Source: Chlorobaculum limnaeum (lineage in GTDB: Bacteria; Bacteroidota; Chlorobiia; Chlorobiales; Chlorobiaceae). From it: a stretch of DNA of 64,000 nucleotides. The notes under the pieces are model-generated. The model had not been told where the DNA came from and ran no database searches. It was given only the letters and a program-made list of their open reading frames with translations. Below are positions 26,612 to 34,569 of the stretch, piece after piece (the first letter of the stretch is position 1; each line of letters starts with the position of its first letter). The stretch spans positions 2,188,001-2,252,000 of the forward strand of contig NZ_CP017305.1 of assembly GCF_001747405.1 (NCBI RefSeq), written 5' to 3'. Made by a program: the position numbers and the translations under genes.

Positions 26612-27735
26612 TCCTGCTCTCCGCTGTTCAATTCAATCTTTTTGAAAAATCCAAAAGTATGCCCAACGCTGTCGTGAATCACGCCGAGCTTCGCCATCCG
26701 CCCGGCAACAATGGCCGGATGCGTACCAATCTCCGCGGCGAACCGCTCGAAATCCTCCTTGACGAACAGAGGAGTTTCAAGCATCCGCCGCTCATCCTTC
26801 CTGCTGACAAGATAATCGGCAGCCCAAGCGTCGGCCTCATCCTCCTTCTTTTTGCCGTCACACGAATAGTCCGTTCCCTCGATAAACACATCCCTCTTGT
26901 TGTGCTTCAGAATATGGGCGGCTTCATGGAAAAAGGTGAACCAGAAAATATCGTTGCGGTTGAAACGGCCGGAAAGCTGAATCAGCGGCGTGCCGTTCAA
27001 CCAGCGGGTCGAGCCGTTCAGCGGCGCTTTTTGCAGGCAGGGCGTGAACACCACCTTGACCCCGGCCCGGAGGCAACGCTCCTGCAACCCGGCAAGAAAA
27101 CCCTCATTCATCACCACAAGTGTCGATTTTATATCGAGCAACGCCTCCTCGAACGCCTTTTTATCGTACGCCGCCGCTTGCAGCGACTCCGCCTGCCGCT
27201 CCCCCTGCCGGAGCCACGCAGCCATCGCGTAGGGATCCTTGCTGCACTTCTCGCTCATGCGATACGCCGTGGCGTACAACTGCCTGTGGCAGACGCGCTC
27301 ATATACCTCTGGAGAAGCCACATTGAAAAAAGCGAGCAACGCCTGCGCTGTACTGACGACTCCATCCTCGAAACTGATCCAGCCAAGCTTCTTCATGGCT
27401 GCGAGCGGGAACTGTTTGGCCCACGCCTCCTTTTCCAGCAGCGCTTCCGCCGCATCGACCTCAGCGAGCCGCAAACGGTAGCTCCGTTCGAGGTTCATCC
27501 AGAAATCGGCAGGAATGCCGACAACCCGTTCGAGCTGGATCGCCGTTTCTGAGGTAATTTCGGACTTGCCTTTTATGATTTCGTTGATCGTTTTTTTCGG
27601 CCTGCCCATGCGGGCAGCCAGTTCGGCCTGGCTCATGCCGGTGTATTCAAGCTGCTCGGCAAGCGTATCACCGGGGCATGAAATGACTTCACGCGCAATG
27701 GCGATATCCTCTTTCGTTCGGTAAACATTCTTCAT
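26608..27735 (-). CDS. HigA-like antitoxin fused to an ImmA/IrrE-type metallopeptidase domain
   Basis: 375 residues. N-terminal helix-turn-helix of the HigA/XRE type at about 22-75 (YTGMSQAELAARMGRPKKTINEIIKGKSEITSETAIQLERVVG, then FWMNLERSYRLRLA). The C-terminal half holds the zinc peptidase motif HEAAH (270-274) followed by KHNKRDVF and DEADAWAADYLV, the third ligand region of ImmA/IrrE peptidases. It follows a HigB-like toxin gene by 13 nt and overlaps mod by 4 nt. It probably represses the operon and neutralises the toxin; the peptidase could cleave a regulator. Roles are inferred from family and position. Confidence 0.85.
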   Translation of the reverse strand: MKNVYRTKEDIAIAREVISCPGDTLAEQLEYTGMSQAELAARMGRPKKTINEIIKGKSEITSETAIQLERVVGIPADFWMNLERSYRLRLAEVDAAEALLEKEAWAKQFPLAAMKKLGWISFEDGVVSTAQALLAFFNVASPEVYERVCHRQLYATAYRMSEKCSKDPYAMAAWLRQGERQAESLQAAAYDKKAFEEALLDIKSTLVVMNEGFLAGLQERCLRAGVKVVFTPCLQKAPLNGSTRWLNGTPLIQLSGRFNRNDIFWFTFFHEAAHILKHNKRDVFIEGTDYSCDGKKKEDEADAWAADYLVSRKDERRMLETPLFVKEDFERFAAEIGTHPAIVAGRMAKLGVIHDSVGHTFGFFKKIELNSGEQE

Positions 27736-27748
27736 GGTTGGTGCAGTA

Positions 27749-28084
27749 TCAATGGTAATCGACAGCGATTTCAGTAATAACGATGGCGGTTACCAGCTTC
27801 CAGTCAAGTCCGCCATCCGCCTTTTCAGGAAGCGGGTCATGATCGGGTTCAAAAACAATTCGATGATTCGGGGAGATATCTACAGCAAGTTTACCGGCCC
27901 TGTCAACATGAAGCTCATGGCAACGAAGTCCGTTCAGATGGATGAGCTTTTCAAGATTCGATGCAGCCGAAAACTGCTGAAGCCGGATATCCACTTTTTT
28001 GGCCATCTTGCCATAGTGCCGCTGCATCGCCTTCGGGCACTCGACACTTTTCTCCAGCTTTTTGGTGTGGTAACGAATGTTCAT
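27749..28084 (-). CDS. HigB/RelE-like toxin
   Basis: 111 residues from MNIRYHTKKLEKSVECPKAM. The pattern of a ribosome-dependent mRNA endonuclease is seen: MAKKVDIRLQQFSAASNLEKLIHLNGLRCHELHVDRAGKLAVDISPNHRIVFEPDHDP, ending VTAIVITEIAVDYH. HigB toxins precede their antitoxin, as here with the HigA-like gene 13 nt downstream. It is the first gene of the operon that continues into mod and res. Expression is probably autoregulated through the palindrome upstream. Confidence 0.82.
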   Translation of the reverse strand: MNIRYHTKKLEKSVECPKAMQRHYGKMAKKVDIRLQQFSAASNLEKLIHLNGLRCHELHVDRAGKLAVDISPNHRIVFEPDHDPLPEKADGGLDWKLVTAIVITEIAVDYH

Positions 28085-28124
28085 CGGCAATGTAACATAT
28101 CGAAGAGAGAAAATCTATTATTCG

Positions 28125-28141
28125 TTAACCTTTTGGGTTAA
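28125..28141 (-). promoter_or_regulatory. Putative operator upstream of higB
   Basis: The palindrome TTAACC-TTTTG-GGTTAA lies about 40 nt upstream of the toxin start, in AT-rich DNA with TATGTTACATT closer to the gene as a possible -10. XRE/HigA antitoxins bind short palindromes at this kind of position. The remaining DNA to the repeat at 28342 has no supported gene. Confidence 0.4.
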
Positions 28142-28341
28142 TTAAAATCAGAAGATCAGTAAAAGGCACCTCTTCACTCAACGGAAGAAATGAGGTAAGC
28201 ATCGACCTGACTGGGTTTCTGATGGACTTTCGTAACACGAAACGGTGACAAGCTGCGAGAAACCGGATCGAAATCGTTTGAGCGCCGCTTCCCGGTTATT
28301 ACTCCGATAACAAAAGATCGCAATCTCCGCCATTGAAAGAT

Positions 28342-28437
28342 ATTGGGCTAAAGCCCTGATTTGTTTTGGTTTATCCACATACCCCGGACTGAAGTCCGGG
28401 GCAATTGTTTAAGATTTTAATGGCTGGAGCAATAAAT
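28342..28437 (+). repeat. Palindromic repeat A, right direct copy flanking the accessory block
   Basis: ATTGGGCTAAAGCCCTGATT, then CCCCGGACTGAAGTCCGGGG at 28382-28401, then CAATTGTTTAAGATTTTAAT. Same orientation and length as 20264-20359. Between 28438 and 28598 I see only the leader of the truncated menH copy. Confidence 0.82.
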
Positions 28438-28598
28438 TTATATTCAAAAAAACACACGAAAAAATAACGTAACAAATAAATACCGCACTCAAAACAGCCT
28501 GCCGATATGTGAGCAAAGCAACGAGGTTCCCGCCCTGACAAATCATCCTTCGAGTTCATATATTTCATTGGATAAACTCGATAATAACCTGCGCCATC

Positions 28599-28934
28599 AT
28601 GACATCGCTTCCGAAAACCACTCCTCTCCACCTCGCCACCGTCGGCGATCCGGCGTTGCCGAAGATCGTGTTTCTGCACGGCTTCCTCGGATCGGGAAGC
28701 GACTGGCTTCCGTTCGCCCGCAAGCTTGAGGAGCGCTTTTGCAGCATCCTCGTCGATCTGCCGGGGCATGGCGAAGCGGCGATTCCGGCGGACGGAGAGG
28801 CGGACGGATTTTTCATGCGCACGGTCGATGCGCTGGCGGGCGAAGTTCGGCGACTGAGCGCCGGGCCGTGCGTGCTGGTCGGCTATTCGATGGGCGGGCG
28901 GATCGGGAAAAATGTATCAACTTTTCGGGGATGA
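28599..28934 (+). pseudogene. menH: Truncated duplicate of menH (5' part only)
   Basis: From 28626 to 28907 this DNA matches 29890-30171 of the intact menH without gaps and with about eight differences counted by eye. The frame encodes the N-terminal third, including LPGHGEA and the nucleophile motif VGYSMGGRIG, then runs into unrelated residues KNVSTFRG and stops. It lacks the catalytic Asp and His, so it cannot make SHCHC synthase. A 22-codon ORF (28912-28980, MYQLFGDEMDRLIEEINEEL) begins right at the break and resembles the tail of some larger protein that I cannot identify. Confidence 0.88.
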
Positions 28935-28989
28935 AATGGATCGGTTGATTGAAGAAATAAACGAGGAGTTAGTGGCATGAGGCTTTTGG

Positions 28990-29190
28990 GAATCCCCCTC
29001 GGTCCCCCTTTTTCAAAGGGGAAGGGTGCAGGAGTGGCTATACTCCCCCCGTCCAAAAAGGAGGAGGGTAGAGGATAGAGGCTGCATCCCCCCTCAGAAA
29101 GGGGGGCAGGGAGGATTTTCGACAATATGCCAATGTTGAATCCCCCCCCTTTGAAAAAGGGGGGCAAGGGGGGATTAAAAGGGATCGAGG
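28990..29190. repeat. Cluster of CCCCCTTT/AAAGGGGG hairpins upstream of the DUF559 gene
   Basis: Successive units read GGAATCCCCC, CCCCTTTTTCAAAGGGG (29005-29021), CCCCCCTCAGAAAGGGGGG (near 29088-29106) and a C-tract/TTTGAAAAA/G-tract (near 29142-29165) followed by GGGGGGATTAAAAGGG. They alternate in orientation. The same units reappear after the DUF559 gene. Confidence 0.75.
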
Positions 29191-29235
29191 GGAATTCAGC
29201 GAAAAGGATGGAAGCTGAACGAAAATGCAAAAACG

Positions 29236-29667
29236 ATGGAAGCGTACAACAAAAAACTCAAAGAGCCATCACGAAGATTGCGCTGCGAAATGACCGATGC
29301 AGAGCAGCATCTATGGGGGCGTCTGCGTCGAAAGCAGATACATGGCGTGCAGTTCAACAGACAGAAACCGATTCTTGACTACATTGTCGATTTCTACTGC
29401 GCAAAAGCAAAGCTGGTGATTGAACTGGACGGCAGTCAACATTATGAATCCGAACATCGAGAGAAAGACCGGGTTCGGGATGAGACATTGGCGGAGTTGG
29501 GGTTGCTTGTGCTGCGTTACGACAACCGGCAAGCACTGTTGGAGACTGAGGCGGTGCTTGAGGATATTTATGCGAAAGTGGAAGAACGTTTAGGAATCCC
29601 CCTGGCCCCCCTTTTTCTAAGGGGGAGGCGTGTAGCCCCTCCTTTTTTCCAAGGGGGAGGCGTGTAG
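29236..29667 (+). CDS. DUF559 (Vsr-like) endonuclease
   Basis: 143 residues. The DUF559 core is complete: LKEPSRRLRCEMTDAEQHLW, LRRKQIHGVQFNRQKPI, YIVDFYCAKAKLVIELDGSQHY and LRYDNRQALLETEAVLEDI. The D..E.D-type acidic residues in VDFYCAKAKLVIELDG fit the PD-(D/E)XK fold related to Vsr mismatch endonuclease. The last 24 or so residues (GIPLAPLFLRGRRVAPPFFQ and on) are encoded by the flanking hairpin repeat rather than by the conserved domain. It sits between the two menH copies, with repeats on both sides. Biological role of DUF559 proteins is unknown. Confidence 0.82.
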   Translation: MEAYNKKLKEPSRRLRCEMTDAEQHLWGRLRRKQIHGVQFNRQKPILDYIVDFYCAKAKLVIELDGSQHYESEHREKDRVRDETLAELGLLVLRYDNRQALLETEAVLEDIYAKVEERLGIPLAPLFLRGRRVAPPFFQGGGV

Positions 29668-29790
29668 CCCCTCCTTACCCTCCCCCTTTGAAAAAGGGGG
29701 ATCGAGGGGGATTAAAAAATGGAGCATTTCCAAGTTGACAATGAGTCTGTAATCCCGCTGCCCCCTTTTTTTAAGGTGGAATGCCGCAAG
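29590..29790. repeat. Cluster of CCCCCTTT/AAAGGGGG hairpins downstream of the DUF559 gene
   Basis: GGAATCCCCC with CCCCTTTTTCTAAGGGGG (about 29606-29624), a tandem AGGCGTGTAGCCCCTCC unit used twice (near 29627 and 29659), CCCCCTTTGAAAAAGGGGGATCGAGGGGGATT (about 29684-29713), and a decayed copy near 29758-29780. The first units lie inside the 3' end of the DUF559 reading frame. Confidence 0.75.
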
Positions 29791-29862
29791 CCAAGGGACA
29801 AGCGCCCAGTCAACAGGCAGAGCCAAAACGGATAGCCAACAATACAACACAGACGCACCATC

Positions 29863-30672
29863 ATGTCGCCTGCTTCACACATGATCCCCCTCCACCTCGC
29901 CACCGTCGGCGACCCGGCGTTGCCGAAGATCGTGTTTCTGCACGGCTTCCTCGGATCGGGAAGCGACTGGCTTCCGTTCGCCCGCAAGCTTGAGGAGCGC
30001 TTTTGCAGCATCCTCGTCGATCTGCCGGGGCATGGCGAAGCGGCGATTCCGGCGGACGGAGAGGCGGACGGATTTTTCATGCGGACGGTCGAGACGCTGG
30101 CGGGCGAGATTCGGCGGTTGAGCGCCGGGCCGTGCGTGCTGGTCGGCTATTCGATGGGCGGGCGGATCGGGCTGGCGCTGGCGTTGCGGCACCCGGAGCT
30201 GTTCTCGAAAGCGGTGATCGTCTCCTCGTCACCGGGATTGCGGACGGAGGAGGAGCGGGTGGCGCGGCGCAAGAGCGACGAGGGCGTCGCCCGCAAGATC
30301 GAGCGGAATTTCGAGGGGTTCATCGAATTCTGGTACAGCCAGCCGCTCTTCGCGACGCTGAAAAGCCATACTCTCTTCCGCGAGGTCGAGGCGCAACGCA
30401 AGCAGGGAGCGCCGCAAAATCTCGCCCGCGCGCTGCGTCTGCTCGGTACGGGCAACCAGCCGTCATTCTGGAACGAACTGCCCGGCAACCGCCTGCCGAT
30501 GCTCTTCTGCGTCGGCGAAAAGGATGCGAAATACGTAGAGGTCGGGCGTCACATTGCGGAGCTGTGCCCCGAATCGCGCCTCGAATTCTTCGCCGGATGC
30601 GGCCACACGCTGCACATCGAGGAGCCGGAACGGTTTCTGGCGAGCGTGGAGCGGTTTGTGGATCAGTGGTAA
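29863..30672 (+). CDS. menH: SHCHC synthase (alpha/beta hydrolase, menaquinone synthesis)
   Basis: 269 residues, full length. It eliminates pyruvate from SEPHCHC to give SHCHC. The alpha/beta-hydrolase features are VFLHGFLGSGSDW (oxyanion region), LPGHGEA, the nucleophile elbow VGYSMGGRIGLAL, GEKDAKY with the acid and GCGHTLHIEEP with the histidine. Both this copy and the truncated one have CATCATG at the start, which favours 29863 over the ATG six codons later. Its 3' end overlaps the convergent ParE-like gene by 10 nt. Other alpha/beta hydrolases look similar, but the men context supports the call. Confidence 0.9.
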   Translation: MSPASHMIPLHLATVGDPALPKIVFLHGFLGSGSDWLPFARKLEERFCSILVDLPGHGEAAIPADGEADGFFMRTVETLAGEIRRLSAGPCVLVGYSMGGRIGLALALRHPELFSKAVIVSSSPGLRTEEERVARRKSDEGVARKIERNFEGFIEFWYSQPLFATLKSHTLFREVEAQRKQGAPQNLARALRLLGTGNQPSFWNELPGNRLPMLFCVGEKDAKYVEVGRHIAELCPESRLEFFAGCGHTLHIEEPERFLASVERFVDQW

Positions 30673-30962
30673 TCGTCTTCACGCTGATGCCGGACGGCAA
30701 GCACGGTAACGCTCTGTTGGCCGTCGATCTCGAACAGCATGACATAGCCCGATTGGCCGAACGGAATGAGCAGCTCGCGAAGAAATGGATTGTCCGCAAC
30801 TGCTTTCCGGCAACTGAACGGGAAGTCGCGCAACAGGTCAATCGCCTTTCTCAGTGCGGTCAGAGCCTGTTCGGCTGCGAGCATATCTTCTTGCAGAAGA
30901 AAGGAGTAGAGGCGAAGAAGGTCATCTTCGGCTTCAGGGGTAAAGCGAACGTTGAAGCTCAT
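30663..30962 (-). CDS. RelE/ParE family toxin
   Basis: 99 residues: MSFNVRFTPEAEDDLLRLYSFL, LRKAIDLLRDFPFSCRKA, ELLIPFGQSGYVMLFEID and VTVLAVRHQREDDYH form the usual ParE fold pattern (R, F, H near the end). ParE toxins poison DNA gyrase; RelE relatives cleave mRNA; the choice cannot be made here. The start overlaps the antitoxin stop by 4 nt, antitoxin first. Its 3' end runs 10 nt into menH from the other strand. Confidence 0.85.
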   Translation of the reverse strand: MSFNVRFTPEAEDDLLRLYSFLLQEDMLAAEQALTALRKAIDLLRDFPFSCRKAVADNPFLRELLIPFGQSGYVMLFEIDGQQSVTVLAVRHQREDDYH

Positions 30963-31228
30963 GAGCGCTGTTCTTTCACCTCGTTCAGCATCAGCTCCAG
31001 CCTGTCGAGAACCGCCCCGGCATCAACATACTCACCAGTCTGACGGGCGTGATCCCGCGAAGCGAGGCCGCGAGCGATAAACTCCTTCTGGCTAAGCCGC
31101 CGCTCGATGTTCGCCCTGAGCGAAGCCTCGATGAATGCGGAGAGCGTTTCGCCTTCACGTAAAACCTCTTCCGCCGCTTTGCGAAGCTCCGGCTCGACCC
31201 GCAGCGATGGTAACGATGCGCTTTTCAT
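30959..31228 (-). CDS. ParD-like ribbon-helix-helix antitoxin
   Basis: About 89 residues from MKSASLPSLRVEPELRKAAEEVLREGETLSAFIEASLRANIERR, an N-terminal RHH DNA-binding motif. The C-terminal part (LSQKEFIARGLASRDHARQTGEYVDAGAVLDRL) is the toxin-binding tail seen in related antitoxins. It is coupled by 4-nt overlap to the toxin gene and probably autorepresses the pair. Confidence 0.82.
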   Translation of the reverse strand: MKSASLPSLRVEPELRKAAEEVLREGETLSAFIEASLRANIERRLSQKEFIARGLASRDHARQTGEYVDAGAVLDRLELMLNEVKEQRS

Positions 31229-31348
31229 GACAGTCGTGGTTTGATAGTATTGCGTTGCATTTGCAATGCAAATTAGCGATTCAGCGGCGAACATGCAATC
31301 GCCAGTTGGCGCACGTCATGCGCATCATCCACTTTCTATGCTGAATCG

Positions 31349-31375
31349 GAGGGCGGACACACAGCTCCGCGCCTA
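31349..31375. repeat. GGGCGGACA-type hairpin repeat copy
   Basis: AGGGCGGACACACAGCTCCG followed by CGCCTAC, a decayed copy of the family best preserved at 63467-63492. It lies between the antitoxin gene and the end of the radical SAM gene. Confidence 0.45.
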
Positions 31376-31414
31376 CGGAAGATTACTCCAAACATTCCTC
31401 CCTTCCCTGCAACT

Positions 31415-32386
31415 TCATCCAATCGTCCGGGTTTTGTTGTTGTTCTGGTCGAGGGTGCTGAGGTGTGGAATGCAGAAGCCGGAGGTGGTGTTTTCGAGCT
31501 GCCGGATGAGCCTGCGGGCGCTCTCGCCGTCGAGCGTGAAGTGCCGGTTTCCGGGCGAAACGATGCCCCAGGTCGCGTAGTAGGGAATAGTGCGGTGCTG
31601 TACCAGCTTTTCATACAACGTTCTGAGCGTCTCCGCGTCGTCGTTGAGGCCCCTGAGAATCGGCCCCTGCTGAAGCAGCACGATTCCGGCGTCGGAGAGA
31701 CGGTCGAGTACGCTGCACGTTTCGTCGTTCAGCTCTCTCGGGTGAATGAAGGAGGTGATCAGGATGAGCGGTTTGAAACGGCTGAGCATCGCGATCATTT
31801 CGCCGGTGAAGAGTTCTGGCGCAAAAATGGGTGCGCGTGTCGTGATGCGAATAATCTCCACATGCGGAATGCTGCGGACTTCGGAGAGGGCGCGTTCGAG
31901 CCGTTCGGGTTTGCCATGCAGCGGATCGCCGCCGGTGAAGATGACGTCGCGGATCGACTGGTCGTTCCGGATATACCCGATGGCCTGGTCGAGCCGCCGC
32001 CCGTCGAGCGTGGTGGCGACCTTTTCCGAGCGGAAGCAGAAACGGCAGTGGGCGAAACAGGCCGTGGTGTACATCAGCAGCACTTTGCCCAGATAGCGAT
32101 GGATGATCCCCTCCACCGGCTGGTACTTCGCCTCGTCCTTGTGGGTATCGACCTCGGCGTCGTCGGAATAGCGCATGAGTTCTTCGAGCGACGGAATCAC
32201 GAGCTTCCGGAGCGGATCGTCGGGATTGTCGCGCTCCAGCAGCGCCGCGTAATGGCGGGTGATCTTCATCGGCATGATCGGGCGACACTGGCGGATGCCC
32301 TCCTTCTCGGCCTCGGTCAGCGTGACATAATCGGCAAGCTGCTCAGGCGTCGTGATGATCGTGCGTTCAGGCTGGATGTGTGTCAT
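31415..32386 (-). CDS. KamA-family radical SAM protein (lysine 2,3-aminomutase-like)
   Basis: 323 residues. The radical SAM cluster motif is CFAHCRFC (Cys110, 114, 117), preceded by HRYLGKVLLMYTTA and followed by FTGGDPL, typical of lysine aminomutase relatives. The C-terminus ends TSGFCIPHLSTLDQNNNKTR; the GGGK-type motif found after this point in well-studied lysine 2,3-aminomutases and EpmB is absent. It may be a variant subgroup with another substrate, or slightly shortened. It sits between the ParDE pair and menB on the opposite strand and has no evident link with menaquinone. Confidence 0.78.
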   Translation of the reverse strand: MTHIQPERTIITTPEQLADYVTLTEAEKEGIRQCRPIMPMKITRHYAALLERDNPDDPLRKLVIPSLEELMRYSDDAEVDTHKDEAKYQPVEGIIHRYLGKVLLMYTTACFAHCRFCFRSEKVATTLDGRRLDQAIGYIRNDQSIRDVIFTGGDPLHGKPERLERALSEVRSIPHVEIIRITTRAPIFAPELFTGEMIAMLSRFKPLILITSFIHPRELNDETCSVLDRLSDAGIVLLQQGPILRGLNDDAETLRTLYEKLVQHRTIPYYATWGIVSPGNRHFTLDGESARRLIRQLENTTSGFCIPHLSTLDQNNNKTRTIG

Positions 32387-32494
32387 GGGTGCTGCTGGTT
32401 ACGACGGTGAGCGGAATTCCTGAAATATAGGAAATACCGTACACTTATTTTTTATCTCAGCTATCGACATAAAAGGGACAAGGCCGGGGAAGAA

Positions 32495-32517
32495 GGGCGG
32501 ACACGCAGCTCTGCCCC
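32495..32517. repeat. GGGCGGACA-type hairpin repeat copy
   Basis: GGGCGGACACGCAGCTCTGCCCC forms a short stem of the same family as 31349-31375. It is the only notable element between the radical SAM gene and menB besides two adjacent CCCATACGTCCCAT-like short repeats. Confidence 0.5.
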
Positions 32518-32659
32518 TGCAAAAAATCCATCCCGGAATCCGTCCCGTCCCATCTGTCCTATAAGTCCCATACGTCCCATTCCCCCGCCACGAATAAACT
32601 GAGATTGTTTATATTTGAACTCTTTTTCCGCCATCAACAACTACCATCGAAATTCCGAT

Positions 32660-33481
32660 ATGAGCACCGTCAACTGGATTGCAGCCGGGGAGTACTCCGA
32701 CATTCTCTACCACAAGGCCGAGGGGATCGCCAAGATCACCATCAACCGCCCGGAGCGGCGCAATGCGTTCCGCCCGCAGACGGTGGATCAGATGATCGAG
32801 GCGCTTCAGGATGCACGGAACGACGCAGAGATCGGCGTCATCATCCTGACCGGCCAGGGCGATCTCGCCTTCTGCTCGGGCGGCGACCAGAAGATTCGCG
32901 GCAACGCCGGATACGCCGACGAGAAGGGCGTGAACAAGCTGAACGTGCTCGACTTCCAGCGCGACATCCGCACCTGCCCGAAGCCGGTGATCGCGATGGT
33001 GGCGGGTTACGCCATCGGCGGCGGCCACGTGCTGCACATGCTCTGCGACCTGACCATCGCGGCGGAGAACGCCCGCTTCGGCCAAACCGGCCCGAAGGTC
33101 GGCTCCTTCGACGGCGGCTGGGGCGCGAGCTACATGGCGCGGCTGGTCGGCCAGAAGAAGGCCCGCGAAATCTGGTACCTCTGCCGCCAGTACAACGCGC
33201 AAGAGGCGCTCGACATGGGGCTGGTCAATACGGTCGTGCCGCTCGAAAGACTCGAAGAGGAGACCGTGCAATGGTGCCGCGAAATCCTCGCCAACTCGCC
33301 GCTCGCCATCCGCTGCCTCAAGGCCGCGCTCAACGCCGACTGCGACGGCCAGGCCGGTTTGCAGGAGCTTGCGGGCAACGCCACCTTGCTCTACTACATG
33401 AGCGAGGAGGGGCAGGAGGGGCGCAACGCCTTCGTCGAAAAGCGCAAGCCCGACTTCGGCAAGTTCCCGAAACGCCCGTGA
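32660..33481 (+). CDS. menB: 1,4-dihydroxy-2-naphthoyl-CoA synthase
   Basis: 273 residues from the ATG of [17 protein letters not shown], matching the usual MenB length. A crotonase-fold enzyme that cyclises o-succinylbenzoyl-CoA. Signature segments: [30 protein letters not shown] (oxyanion hole 1), [20 protein letters not shown] (oxyanion hole 2), [19 protein letters not shown], and [14 protein letters not shown]. The stop overlaps the GTG start of menC (GTGA). It heads the menB-menC-menE operon. Confidence 0.96.
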   Translation: MSTVNWIAAGEYSDILYHKAEGIAKITINRPERRNAFRPQTVDQMIEALQDARNDAEIGVIILTGQGDLAFCSGGDQKIRGNAGYADEKGVNKLNVLDFQRDIRTCPKPVIAMVAGYAIGGGHVLHMLCDLTIAAENARFGQTGPKVGSFDGGWGASYMARLVGQKKAREIWYLCRQYNAQEALDMGLVNTVVPLERLEEETVQWCREILANSPLAIRCLKAALNADCDGQAGLQELAGNATLLYYMSEEGQEGRNAFVEKRKPDFGKFPKRP

Positions 33482-34569
33482 AGCCGCTTCATGCCGACAT
33501 CTGCCGGTATGAAGTCCCGTTCACCGCGCCAGTCACCGTTCGCGGAGTGCTCCTCGCCACGCGCGAGGGGCTGCTCCTGCGCCTGAAATGCGATGGCGCA
33601 ACCGCGTATGGCGAAGTCGCCCCTCTGCACGGCCTGCACACGGAATCGCTCGACGAAGCGATACAAGCGCTCACCGCCTTCATTCCCGAACTTTCGCGAT
33701 TTGACCTGAACAACGCCGACGACCGGCGACGCCTGATTGGCGAAGCAGCGCTGCCGCCATCGGTGGCGACCGGCATTGAAATGGCGCTCGTCAACCTCGA
33801 AGCCGTCGCGACCGGCTCGCTACCGTCGTTTCCCGACGCATTCCCGCCAGCGTCGAACATCCCCGTCAACGCACTGCTTGCCGGAGAGCCGCAGGCCGTG
33901 CTCGACCGCGCCGCGCAACGTTACGCCGAGGGGTTCCGCGCCTTCAAGCTCAAGGTTCGCAAAGGGCAGCTCGACGACGCCGTCGCCTGCATCCGCGCTT
34001 TTCACGAGGCTTTTGGCGACAAGGCGGAGCTGCGGCTCGACGCCAACCAGTCGCTCGATTTTGACGAAGCGGTCGAATTTGGCAAAGCCTTGCCGCCGGA
34101 TTGCATCACCTACATCGAGGAGCCGATGACGGATGCGGCGCTGATTCCCGACTTTCACGCCGCCACCGGCCTGCCGTCGGCGCTCGACGAGTCGCTCTGG
34201 CAACGCCCGGCGCTGCTTGACGAAATCGGCCCCGCCCCGCTCGGTGCGCTCGTCATCAAGCCGAACTGCATCGGCGGCATCACGAAGTCGCTCGATCTCG
34301 CGGCAAAGGCGCGGCGGATGGGGTTGCAGGCGGTCTTCAGCTCGGCCTTCGAGAGCAGCGTCAGCCTCGGCCTCTACGCGCTCTTGGCCGCCGTCTCGTC
34401 GCCAACTCCGGCGGCGTCTGGCCTCGACACGGCGAGCTTCCTCGCCAGCGACCTCACCGAAATGCCTTTTGCCGCGCCGGACGGTCTGGCCGATCCCGCC
34501 GCCGCATGGCGCGACAGCCAGCGCGTTAAGCCCGAGATGATCGAAACCATCGCGTCATGGACATTGTAG
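33478..34569 (+). CDS. menC: o-Succinylbenzoate synthase
   Basis: 363 residues from a GTG start overlapping the menB stop. An enolase-superfamily dehydratase converting SHCHC to o-succinylbenzoate. Conserved elements: [11 protein letters not shown] with the catalytic lysine, [11 protein letters not shown] (Asp ligand), ITYIEEPM (Glu ligand), SALDESLW (Asp/Glu ligand) and [13 protein letters not shown] with the second lysine. The 3' end overlaps menE by 13 nt in another frame. The open frame extends far upstream through menB; the GTG at the menB stop is the only start that leaves a standard length. Confidence 0.93.
   Translation: MKPLHADICRYEVPFTAPVTVRGVLLATREGLLLRLKCDGATAYGEVAPLHGLHTESLDEAIQALTAFIPELSRFDLNNADDRRRLIGEAALPPSVATGIEMALVNLEAVATGSLPSFPDAFPPASNIPVNALLAGEPQAVLDRAAQRYAEGFRAFKLKVRKGQLDDAVACIRAFHEAFGDKAELRLDANQSLDFDEAVEFGKALPPDCITYIEEPMTDAALIPDFHAATGLPSALDESLWQRPALLDEIGPAPLGALVIKPNCIGGITKSLDLAAKARRMGLQAVFSSAFESSVSLGLYALLAAVSSPTPAASGLDTASFLASDLTEMPFAAPDGLADPAAAWRDSQRVKPEMIETIASWTL

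Noticed and set aside
28178-28378. Minus-strand frame of 66 codons near repeat A
   Set aside because: Part of it is made of the palindromic repeat itself and no conserved sequence or ribosome binding site is visible.
32605-33477. menC beginning far upstream, fused over menB
   Set aside because: The frame is open by chance through menB; menB has all crotonase motifs in its own frame and the GTG overlapping its stop gives a normal MenC length.
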